From Spinacia oleracea (taxonomy: Eukaryota; Streptophyta; Magnoliopsida; Caryophyllales; Amaranthaceae): DNA of 64,000 nt. Shown in pieces: positions 45,770 to 55,367 of this stretch. Numbering within the stretch: position 1 is the stretch's first letter; each line of letters starts with the position of its first letter. The stretch covers positions 37,665,027 to 37,729,026 of the forward strand of contig NC_079491.1 in NCBI RefSeq assembly GCF_020520425.1. Reading direction: 5' to 3'. Position numbers and translations under genes: made by a program. The notes beneath the pieces are model-generated. The model did no database searches, had not been told where the DNA came from, and worked only from the letters and a program-made list of their open reading frames with translations.

Positions 45770-48560
45770 TGTAATCCCCCGTAAATTTATAAATTTTATT
45801 AATATATTTTAATGTATATTATTTATATTAAAATAGAATTTATGAATTTTAGTAATAAATATATAATTAACGTATATTTATTTTATTTTAAGTACGTTCT
45901 AAATATTTAACGATTTTTGAACTTTATTATATTTATGTATTTAATGTATATTTAATTTTATTTAAATATATTCTAAATATTTTAACGATTTTTGCAATCA
46001 AGAATAATTTTAGAATTTTATGTTGAAAAGAATTTGAATTAGGAAAACTCGTTGAATTCGGAAAAACAATCCTATTCGATTTTGACTCAAACACTAAAAC
46101 CCAAATCCTAATCCTAGCCCACATGGGAAAAGCCCAAAATAAAAACCCAAAAACTCCCTTTTCTATTTCACGTAAAAACAAAATAACACCAAAACCCCTT
46201 GTCCCTTCCTATTTCACGTGAATACCTTCAACCCTCAAACTCCTTGCTGCCCTAGCCACCACCATCAGCCGTCGCACCACCTCCCTGCGCCACCAGTCGC
46301 TTCCACCCGACCACCGTCGCTCCTCCTCCTGTGTCGGGTAATCTCCTCTCCTTCTATCTTCCTCTTTCGTTTTCCTTGCTTTCTCACCCCGTTTCTGCTT
46401 CTGTTTCGCGACCACCGAGCAGCCCCCGCGTCGCAGCCCGAAGCTGCGCCGCACCACCACCGACCAAACCTGCCGCTGTCGTGCCCTGCTCGCCGGCAGT
46501 CCCTCTCCTCCCCTTCTTGTTTTGGTTATTTCTTAAACCCTAAGTTATTTAAATATTTTGATTTAAGTTTATTGATTTTAAATTATGTTTCTTGAATTAA
46601 ATTATTAATCTTTATAGTTAAATTATAATTTTCAGATTTGATATTGATGTTGTAAATTAATTAATTTCAGTTGTGGTTGATTAATATGTAAGTTAGGGTT
46701 TTAAATTAGTTTAGTGATTTAATTCGTGTTTATTGAATATAAATTACAAGTTATTATGATTAAAGTATATTTTCAGATTTTATATTATGTTTAAGTAACA
46801 AATTTAATTTCCAGATTTATTAATTTGGTTAAATAAGTATTTTAAACTATTAAAGCATGAATTTTTAAGGTTTTATTATGTTTAAAATCATAATAGAATG
46901 ATTATACCTATTAAAGTTATTATTTTATGATCTTAAGGATGTTGAATATATTTTGAGCAAGTTTTGAATTATTTTATATTGCTGGAAATTTAAAAAGGAA
47001 CGTTTGTTGGAGTTTATGATAATTAGGGATCGTTAGGGAATTAATAACTATTCTAGGAAGTTAATTAATTAAGTTTCGATATTGGGGAATGTTCTAAATA
47101 TGTTTAGGATGTGTTTAGAGTACGTTAGTGTTGCTGTAAATTATTAGGAATTGATTTGGGTACGTTTCTTGATTATTTTAGGCGGAGAATTCTTTGTAGG
47201 CGACTTTTGAATTCGTTAAAGTGGCCTATCAGTTTGTTTACACAAGGTACGTACATACATGTGTGCTTGGATGTGTGTTGTATTGAGAATATGATGAATA
47301 TATTTATGAACTTGTTTATGTTGGAATTTCATGTTCAATGTCGTTGAATTAATGCGTTGAGCATAGAACTTTATTTATAAGAATTGAATCATGTTAGCAT
47401 GGAATATTGATGCAAGCATGTTGGTTTTGGGGAACTTTATACTATTTAATATTGGTTTAGATCTTTATTGATCGTTGTTCCTCTTTAGATTTTCACTACT
47501 TTATAAGGGCTAAGGACCTTGTTTGGTAGTTGAACCTTTTACCTAATAAAGGTTTTTAAATATGGATAAAGGAAGGATTAAAATAGTTGGGATTGGCTCT
47601 TGGTTAAACGTTGTGATCACTTGTTTAATTCAAAGATAAAAGAAGTTGTGTTTATTTGTTGAATATAATATTTATGTTTGATGAGTCATAACCAAGTATT
47701 AAAAGTTAAGTCATGTAAAGTGAAAATGAGTAGCAATAGCTTTAGACTGTGCACGTCTAAAGTGACGGACAATCAGGAGTTGGGGTCATGGGTAGCCTAT
47801 GGCTTTTTTCTGGGGCCGGATTGATCACCGGTTCTATTTTTATTTAAAAGTCCCTCGATATCGCAGGTCATTGGGGTTTACAGAGTCGCGCCCGTACCTC
47901 GTCTTCCTTAGTGAAGAAGAAGAAGTTTCTAGTAGCAACTCGGTCCATTGACTATTTCAATTAAAATAATGTTATTGTTATAAAAGTCTAGTCCAGTCTA
48001 GCCTAGTCTAGTCAAGTGTGGTATTCAAATTAATATGTGTTGTTTGCCCTTACTTATGTTTCATTAGCATCATGTTAGGATTGTTCGTTTAATAGAATCA
48101 TGTTAGGATTATTATTGATTTATTATGTAGTACTCAGCTTTGCTGATTACGTGCTTTTGCTTGTGCATGTTGATCATGGCTATGCCTTATTGATCCTGTG
48201 ATGACCCAATCTTTGGTGAGCAGTCTCTAAGGATCAATAAGCATTGTCCATCCGCAGGTTTGAAGATGTTGCATCATTGGGATCGGGAATAGAGAGCTTG
48301 TATTTAGTTTTGATTTGCTAAGTTGACTTGGGTTTGTTTAATTGGACTTTAAACTTGTTAGTTGATCTTATTTTCGTTGATTGGTTTTGGGATTATCTAT
48401 GTAATCGATTATTTATAAACCTGAAGTTAGTTTTATGTTTTCCGCTGTAAAATTCTGAATAAGCCGTTACGTTTTCACACGGGCGATAATGCCTTGATAA
48501 TTCTCTACGTTTTATATAAAAAGGTTATTTTAGAAAAGAGAGAATTGTCGGGGTGTTACA
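45770..48560 (+). mobile_element. Solo LTR (2.8 kb), chromovirus type
   Basis: It starts TGTAATCCCCCG and ends GGGGTGTTACA, with an exact 5-bp duplication AGGGC (45765-45769 and 48561-48565). The last 500 bp (GTACTCAGCTTTGCTGATTACG..., ...CATCCGCAGG...) look like the 3' part of a large plant chromovirus LTR. There is no internal retrotransposon sequence, so it is a product of LTR-LTR recombination. It interrupts the gag start region of the copia element. Reading frames inside (46209-46595, 47156-47347) are not genes. Confidence 0.85.
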
Positions 48561-48729
48561 AGGGCAGGGTGAAAGGAAGAGGCGGGCTTGTCTGTGTCAA
48601 CCATGGTGATGGAGAATGAAGGTGGTCGGCGGCAGAGAGTGAGGGAGAAGAGGAGAGGAAGGTCACGACTAGAGTTGAGAGGCTCGTGATACCATAAAAG
48701 GAACTTAATCCGTGAGTGATTATTATTGC

Positions 48730-51620
48730 ACTTGACTATGTTTGTTCTAACATAATGGTAAAAGAATGATTGTCAAACTTGGTTGATGAATAATTGAATA
48801 GTGCCCAAATGTAAAACGATGCATGTATTGCTGAACGGAAATAGTACTACATATACAATATACAAACATAAAATATACAACAATATACTTTGTATATAGT
48901 TTTTTTTCTTACCAAAATAAGTATATAATTTTTTTCAGGATAGTGAAAATATTTCATATGTGAGACGGATGGGGACTATTACTTCCGAATGGAATACTTC
49001 CGTAGCCCAACCTAAAATCTTTACTAACTCTAACCTTCTCGCCTATTGCCTACTTCAATGAATGCATTTCCCGATTTTCGTTTCATATCTCATTATTGAA
49101 TAATAACGTGGATTTTCAGTAATCGATAGTAGTGAAGGGTCAATATAGAGAAAAGGTGATGAGTGTAGAGGAGCTTTATACCCCACCAACCAATGAAATT
49201 AATCACTAGTTCACTACTACAAGTCTACAATTTTAGTGATGACAAAAGTTCATTATTTGAGCATTATTACTTTCTCATATAAATTGATTTGCTATATTTA
49301 AATATTATTTCTATAATATTATTATTTTTATCCACCCATAAAAGTTTTCCTTTTTCAATTTTAATCTTTGTCTCTTATATACTTTTTCTTCCAACTTGAC
49401 CTCATATAATTAATACTGGATTTTAGCCCGCGCGATGCACGGATTCTATTAAATTGTTATGTTTAAATAAAAATCCTATGTATATACCACTTTTATATAT
49501 TAGATTAGATTAGTTTCTGATTTTGCATTGAATTTCATTTTCGATTTTCTTTTTATTATGAGAGTGTTTGTTTTTGGATGAAATTGTATATGCGTAATAT
49601 TAATTATTAATTAATAAAAAATATCTACGTGACACTTAATCATTTCTTTACGTAGCACTCGAATTTTTTAATTCAATATTAATTTTTAAATCTTATTTTT
49701 CATTGGCCGAAACCATTAGATTTTTCTACGTGGCGCTCTAATATTGGATTAATGTTTGATTTTAAATTGAATTTTATTTTATTTATTTTATTTTAGATTA
49801 TTGTTTGATTTTGGATGAATGTTATTTTAGAATCATTTTTTAACTATTAGAGTGTTTGATTTTAGATGGAGTTCTATATATTAGTAATTAATTAATTAAT
49901 TAAAATATTTACGTGGCACCTAATTAATTATCTACGTGACAATCAATTATTTTTTAATTATTAGGGTGTTTGATTTTCGATGGAGTTGTATATATTAGTA
50001 ACTAATTAATTAAAATATCTACGTGGCACCTAATTAATTATATACGTGGCACTTGGTTTTTTTAATTCAAAAAGAAATTAGAAATCTTATTTTTCATTTG
50101 CCGAAACCATTAGTAATCCTAGGTGGCGCTCTAATCTTTCAGCAAATATGCCTCCTTTATATATGTATATTAGATTAGATTAGATTTGTGTTAAACTCAA
50201 ACGTGAAAATAAAATTAAAGGAAGGAATTAAAAAATTGTTGAAGTTAATTTAATTACGGCAACTTTTGTGTAAGACCGCCTTACCGGAAAGACCACTTTG
50301 GTTGCTTAACTAATTGGTTCAATTTCTTAACTAAGTGGTTACATTGCTTAACTAATTAATTCATTTGCTTAACTAATTAATTCTTTTGCTTAACTAATTG
50401 GTTTCAATGCTTAACTAATTAGTTCAAGTGCTTAACTAATTGGTTCCATTGCTTAACTTATATGATACCAAAGTGGTCTTTTGTGTAAAACCGCCTTATA
50501 AAAAAGTTTGTAATTTAATTATACGTTTACAATAAATTGCATTGGATTTATTTCAAAACTCCGAAAACAAAACGAAAGACTCCATCGCACTTGGAATACT
50601 GAATCATACAACGATATGAAAGAGTTGGATCTGATCTCGTCCATAACGACTATGATTATGCCAAATTAGAGTGGAATTCTTTGCATTTGTTGAGAATATA
50701 AAAAAGTTGGAAAAGTACATAAAAAAGGAAGAATAAAGTTTGAAAAGTACCTAGTCATAGTTTCGTGATACATGCTCCCATGCGTCCAACCTGCCCCTTC
50801 CTCCCATCACAACAATCTTTAACATTATTATTTGTATATTTACATTTATTATAATCAATCATATGTTGTTATAATAAAGTTATTATTATTTTCTAATTGC
50901 ATGAGACTAATTAGTATTTTTAATGAGGTACAATTGTAAAGGGATTTGTCTTACAGCTGCTTCATAAGTAAGTTATTCCATTTAGGGTTAACAAACCCTA
51001 CAAATTAGGGGTATAGCCTTTATAGGGTACAGTCAAATGTCCATTGACATTAACACATGTGTCCCTTTTTGGGAGCAGAGCATATACTCCGTAGTTATTA
51101 AGGAATAACTTAATTAATTGATTACCTCACTTATAAAAAGTTAATTGATTAATTAGTGGACAACCCAACCCTAAAGCTATATGTAGAGCCATAGAGCACC
51201 TAATTAACTAGCTTAATTAAGTACCTTAGATTAATTCACACCACTCCATTAATATTTTAACGTGGGGTTTGTCATTTTGTTATAGCCATGGTTTTAGGGA
51301 GGTTAGATTCAATGTGATTTAGGATCCTTATGTCGGCGACTACGCTAGCCTGATGAACGAAAAGATGCACGAGCGATGAGAATTCAAACACGCCGTGTTT
51401 TACTGGGAAGAGACCTCGTTCATTTTCCTTTGTTTGTTTTGTTAAGGGTGGAATTTTTTTTCAAAAAGCTGAAAAAAAAACTTTCTATATATAGAGGAAA
51501 ACCAACTTTCCTTTTGAGAAGAAATAATGGCACATTTTTCACTCTAATTCCTTACATTTCCTTTCCTATCTTCTCATTTCCACTTCTATGTTCTTTTTCT
51601 TTATAATTTTTTCTTGTAAG
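48730..51620. other. AT-rich intergenic region with decayed repeats
   Basis: Around 49420-50190 the sequence is internally repetitive: CTACGTGGCACCTAATTAAT-like segments and TATATTAGATTAGATTAG each occur more than once, and the block opens with AGCCCGCGCGATGCACGG. At 50275-50510 a short tandem array sits between inverted flanks. Apart from these, no gene or intact element is seen. Confidence 0.5.
50275..50510. repeat. MITE-like unit with tandem ~23-bp repeats
   Basis: About seven copies of GCTTAACTAATTGGTTCAAT variants run from about 50310 to 50456. They are enclosed by GACCACTTTGGT on the left and its inverse ACCAAAGTGGTC on the right, and then by the word TTTTGTGTAARACCGCCTTA in direct orientation on both sides. 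Confidence 0.65.
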
Positions 51621-51629
51621 GAAACAAAC
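51621..51629. repeat. 9-bp target duplication, left of MULE copy 2
   Basis: GAAACAAAC precedes the left TIR and is repeated exactly at 59246-59254 after the right TIR. Confidence 0.95.
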
Positions 51630-51761
51630 GAGCGATTTCCGTCAATAATGCACAAAGATAAGTTAATTCCCAAAATACGTTACTTTTTTTGTTAATTCCC
51701 ACCATACCGTCCACGTCAGCATAGTGAACCGGTCTTTTTTTTTTTTAAATAAGCACCGCAA

Positions 51762-51885
51762 AACCGCTATCTGAGATAGCGGTTCATGGGGGTTAACCGC
51801 TATCTAAGTTAGCGGTTCCTGTTTAATGAACCGCCATCTCAGATAGCGGTTCCTGTTTAATGAACCGCTATCTCAGATAGCGGTT
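51762..51885. repeat. Left subterminal palindrome cluster of MULE copy 2
   Basis: There are four near-copies of the 23-bp palindrome (arms AACCGCTATCT/AGATAGCGGTT) at 51762, 51795, 51829 and 51863. The second is degraded (CTAAGTTAG centre). One partial copy also lies in the 5' UTR intron near 52462. Confidence 0.9.
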
Positions 51886-52278
51886 TACCACTTATCACTT
51901 ACCTCCAGGAAGCAAATTCAAAAAATCAAAAGCACAAAAAAAACCCCGCTTTGTTCTGCGTCTCTCTCTCTGTCTCCGTCGTCCTGCGGTTAACCCGCCG
52001 TCGTCCCTGTTTCTCTCTCCACCGGCCGGCTCGCCGTTAGCCGACCTCATTCCTCGCCCTACCTCCGGCCGTCGCGTCGAGCCTCCTCACCCACAACGGA
52101 TTCTCGAGTCTCTTTCTCACCCTTCTCCATCGTTCCTCCGTTTCGAAATTGTTCATCAGCCCTTGCCGGCTGTCGGACCTCTTCCTCACCACCACTAGCC
52201 GTCGAGCCTCCTCATCAGCCACCAAAGCCGTCGAGCTTCTTTCTCACCCACCACCGGTCGTCGGTGGTTCGAAATCAG

Positions 52279-52688
52279 GTAAGCCCTAATTTTTTTTTGA
52301 ATTAATATATTTGAAGCTAATTATTAATTCAGTAATAATCGTTGCTATGTTTAGGTTTGTTTGATGATGTTATTAGGAAGATCATGCTTATGTTTGATTG
52401 ATGAGTTTATGATATGATTACCCTGAATTAATTGTAATTTTTTTTATTGTTAACGTATATCTAACCGCTATTTGAGATAGCGATGTTATGAATTATATTA
52501 TTTTAAAGTGATTATGCTGTGATTTTTATTTTTTTGAATTATTTCTGATCTTTGATTCGTTTTAAGCTCTTGAGTTTTTCAATTTGGAATTTTAGTCTTC
52601 AATTTTTCAAGTTCAATTGAATTGAAATCAGATTATGATGGCCCAAATTAGGGATTTCATATTATTAATCATATTATTTTTTGTTTAG
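52279..52688 (+). other. 5' UTR intron of the MULE transposase gene
   Basis: The donor CAG/GTAAGCCC and acceptor TTGTTTAG/AATATGG flank a 410-bp T-rich intron placed just before the start codon. The upstream UTR is a C/T/G-rich, A-poor stretch (51950-52278). The same arrangement is kept in copy 1 (12197-12606). Confidence 0.75.
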
Positions 52689-52691
52689 AAT

Positions 52692-55256
52692 ATGGAGTTG
52701 CCAGACTATCCTATTTATTGTCATTGGGGAGGGGAAATTTTGCAAAGTAGCGGTGATGTTACATATAAAGGAGGAGAGCGAAAATTTGGGTTTGTCAATT
52801 GTCAAATGAGTTATGATGAGGTTTTGAGTAAGGTTTATGATCTTATGAGATGTGACTCGAGATATGTGGAGTTGAAGCTACTAATGAGGTATCCAATGAT
52901 GTCCGGTTCATATGAAGCCATTCCGTTGGATGATGACAATTCTTTAAAAGCAATGTTGATTGCTATGTCTCAAACACAATCAACCACAATGCAATTGTTC
53001 ATCGAGCAACTTCCAAAGCAACCCGAAACTCAATCCCACTTGGAATCCTTTCATGAAATGGATTCATGGGCGAGTCCATTTCCCTACTTGCCCTTGACAA
53101 ATCAAAGTGGGTTAACGGGTTCATTCACAAGAATGCTTACGGATGAACAATATGCTAGTGAACACATTTCAGAGCTCACTTCTCCAACTCAAACACCACA
53201 TGTAGAAGCTACAAATGGTGATCCATCTATGATACTTTTCGATTCTCTAGATCAAATATGTGTTGATTTTTTTGGAGATGAAGCGGTTGGGGTGGATAGT
53301 GATGTTGATGAAGATGAAGATACACAAGATGCTAATGACAAAGCTATAAGAGAAAGCGCTCCATCTCAAATTTTCAACAATGTTGCAGAGTTGGATCCGA
53401 TTTTGCTTGATTCTTGGAGGACTTGGTCCAACAACCACTCTTTCGATGGTGAATTTGCTATTGGGCAAGAGTTTGATTCTTTGGCACAATTGAAAGACAT
53501 AGTCAAAGGTTATTCCATAGCTAAAAATCATTCATTTAAGGTGTTGGAGAGTGAGCCCACAAAATACGTAGTTGAGTGTAAAAGAAAGAGTTCATGCAAA
53601 TGCTCATGGAGGATACGTGCAATCAAGGATCTTTGTCTTGCTTCATTCAGAATTGTGAGGTATAATGGCCCCCATGCAAGTAATTGTTTGGGTGACATAA
53701 ACTCAATCGATCATCCTCTTCTCTCCTCTGATTTTGTATGCAATGAGATAAAAGATCTTATTCGTGCCGATCCTTCTTTGAAAATCCGTGTTATTGTGCA
53801 AGCGGTGAAAGTCAAGTTTAAGTATACCATCACTTACAAGAGAGCTTGGTCAGCGAAACAAAAGGCTGTTGCAAGCATTTTTGGTGATTGGGAGCAATCT
53901 TACGAAGAGTTGCCTAGGTACATGCAAGCATTGAAAGAATCTAATCCAGGAACCGTCGTGGAATGGTGTACCTTGGCTTCTAATGAAGATCCTTCTGTTC
54001 ACATTTTTTTTAGAGTGTTTTGGGCATTCAAGCCTTCCATCGATGGTTTTAAGCACTGTCGACCCCTAATCACCATAGATGGAACTCATTTGTATGGTAA
54101 GTACAAGGGCACGTTACTCATAGCCATGGGTACAGATGCGAATTCTCAATTGTTCCCTCTTGCTTTTGCTATTGTTGAAAGTGAAAATGGTGAGAGTTGG
54201 AAATGGTTCATGAAATGCATTCGGCATTTAGTTACTCAGAGGGAAGGTTTATGTGTCATTTCTGATAGACATGCAGGGATTTTGCAAACAATGAATGAGG
54301 TCAATAGTGGGTGGGAGGAGCCGCGTGCCCACCATCGATTTTGTACTCGTCACCTTGCCTCTAATGTCAACACTCAGTTCAAGAATGCTTATGTGAAGAA
54401 CCTTTTCGGAAAAGCCGCAGATGCTCGTCAAAGAAAGAAGTTTGATTACTACTTGGGAAGAATTGGTGAATTGAATGTTGAAGCTCATAAGTACTTGATG
54501 GATATTTCTTCTCATCGGTGGTCGATCCACCATGATGGTGGTTTTAGATATGGCGTGAAAACCACAAACATGTCCGAAGCTTTTAATGGGGTGATGAAAG
54601 GTGCTCGTTGTTTTCCGATAACCGCCCTTGTTCGGATGACGTTTTACCGAGTGAACTCCTACTTTGTTATAAGACGAGGTTGGGGTAAAAGGAGAATTGA
54701 AGAAGGCCACGATTTCGTTGAGAAGGCCACAACAACAATTGAAATGAACATGGCAAAATCTGGTGCTCACGAGGTCCAAGCCTTTGATCATGGGATGGGG
54801 CTATTTGAGGTTACAACTGGACGAGGAGGCAGGGCTTCAGGTAAAGGTGGTAACGTACACACTGTTAACCTTGTAGCCAAAACTTGCACTTGTGAGAAAT
54901 TAAAAATCTACAAGTTGCCATGCTCCCATGTGCTTGCGGTTTGTCGTTCTCGCAGCTTATCTTATGCTGCTTTCGTTGATCCTTTCTTTACCACTGTCGA
55001 GTATAAGCAAACATACTTGAAGAGCTTTCATCCACTTCCTGATGTTCCCTATTGGCCTCATTATACTGGGGTGAGAATAGTTGCTGATGCTAGTAAACGG
55101 CGTGGTGTGGGACGCCCAAAGTCGTCTCGATACCCTAATGAGATGGATTCGAGTGCTCGACGCAGTGTCAATGTAAAATCATGTAGCATTTGTCGACGTC
55201 AAGGGCATAATAAGAAAACTTGTGCAGCTAGCGGTGGTGTTGGATCATCGGGGTAA
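52692..55256 (+). CDS. MULE transposase (MURA-type), 854 aa
   Basis: The enzyme cuts and joins the element ends in the nucleus. Domains in order: a PB1-like N-terminal domain (about 1-105), an acidic linker (about 185-215), a MuDR-type DNA-binding zinc region (about 255-340, with C-x-C and H-x5-C ligands in CKCSWRI and GPHASNC), the MULE DDE core with D463 (ITIDGTH), D525 (VISDRHAG) and E629 (NMSEAFNG), a SWIM zinc finger C732-x-C734-x10-C745-x-H747, and a C-terminal CCHC knuckle C831-x2-C834-x4-H839-x4-C844. All key residues are present in one unbroken frame. The start ATG follows a 5' UTR intron. The PMD gene begins 111 bp after the stop codon. Length and layout are normal for plant MULEs. 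Confidence 0.95.
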   Translation: MELPDYPIYCHWGGEILQSSGDVTYKGGERKFGFVNCQMSYDEVLSKVYDLMRCDSRYVELKLLMRYPMMSGSYEAIPLDDDNSLKAMLIAMSQTQSTTMQLFIEQLPKQPETQSHLESFHEMDSWASPFPYLPLTNQSGLTGSFTRMLTDEQYASEHISELTSPTQTPHVEATNGDPSMILFDSLDQICVDFFGDEAVGVDSDVDEDEDTQDANDKAIRESAPSQIFNNVAELDPILLDSWRTWSNNHSFDGEFAIGQEFDSLAQLKDIVKGYSIAKNHSFKVLESEPTKYVVECKRKSSCKCSWRIRAIKDLCLASFRIVRYNGPHASNCLGDINSIDHPLLSSDFVCNEIKDLIRADPSLKIRVIVQAVKVKFKYTITYKRAWSAKQKAVASIFGDWEQSYEELPRYMQALKESNPGTVVEWCTLASNEDPSVHIFFRVFWAFKPSIDGFKHCRPLITIDGTHLYGKYKGTLLIAMGTDANSQLFPLAFAIVESENGESWKWFMKCIRHLVTQREGLCVISDRHAGILQTMNEVNSGWEEPRAHHRFCTRHLASNVNTQFKNAYVKNLFGKAADARQRKKFDYYLGRIGELNVEAHKYLMDISSHRWSIHHDGGFRYGVKTTNMSEAFNGVMKGARCFPITALVRMTFYRVNSYFVIRRGWGKRRIEEGHDFVEKATTTIEMNMAKSGAHEVQAFDHGMGLFEVTTGRGGRASGKGGNVHTVNLVAKTCTCEKLKIYKLPCSHVLAVCRSRSLSYAAFVDPFFTTVEYKQTYLKSFHPLPDVPYWPHYTGVRIVADASKRRGVGRPKSSRYPNEMDSSARRSVNVKSCSICRRQGHNKKTCAASGGVGSSG

Positions 55257-55367
55257 TAAACTCAGTTTATGTTTCTCTTGATGTGTGATTCTAAGTTTAA
55301 TTTTTGTGCATATATTTCTTTTGACGTGTGATTTTACGATTTCTAATAAACTTCTTTTTCAGGTCTC
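55257..55367 (+). other. Gap between transposase and PMD frames, intron-like
   Basis: The gap begins just after GGG/GTAATAA and ends with a strong acceptor-like tract, ATTTCTAATAAACTTCTTTTTCAG, immediately before GTCTC-ATG. It is too short for an ordinary promoter. The nearest donor would join the two frames out of phase, so either another donor is used or the PMD ORF is expressed another way. Confidence 0.45.

Larger units (their letters stand above)
37622..48729 (-). mobile_element. Ty1/copia retrotransposon fossil, split by two insertions
   Basis: On the minus strand the order is: 35 bp of 5' LTR (48729-48695), a primer site TGGTATCACGAGCC, gag, protease, integrase, reverse transcriptase, RNase H, a purine tract (GTGGGGGTG) and a 180-bp 3' LTR (37801-37622). 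A 2.8-kb solo LTR (45770-48560) lies near the start of gag, and a 3.6-kb CACTA element (39575-43181) lies between integrase and reverse transcriptase. It is clearly broken and has lost most of its 5' LTR. The gag-protease-integrase block is long and still readable. Confidence 0.9.

Noticed and set aside
46209-46595. Pro/Ser/His-rich frames near 46.2-46.6 kb
   Set aside because: They lie inside the solo LTR and have no recognisable domain.
49419-49450. Helitron 3' end on the minus strand (GC-rich hairpin followed by CTAA and CCAGT)
   Set aside because: The terminal CTRR is imperfect and no matching 5' end or Rep/helicase sequence was found in the region.
50300-50460. CRISPR-like array
   Set aside because: Repeats are contiguous variants without unique spacers, and the sequence is eukaryotic.
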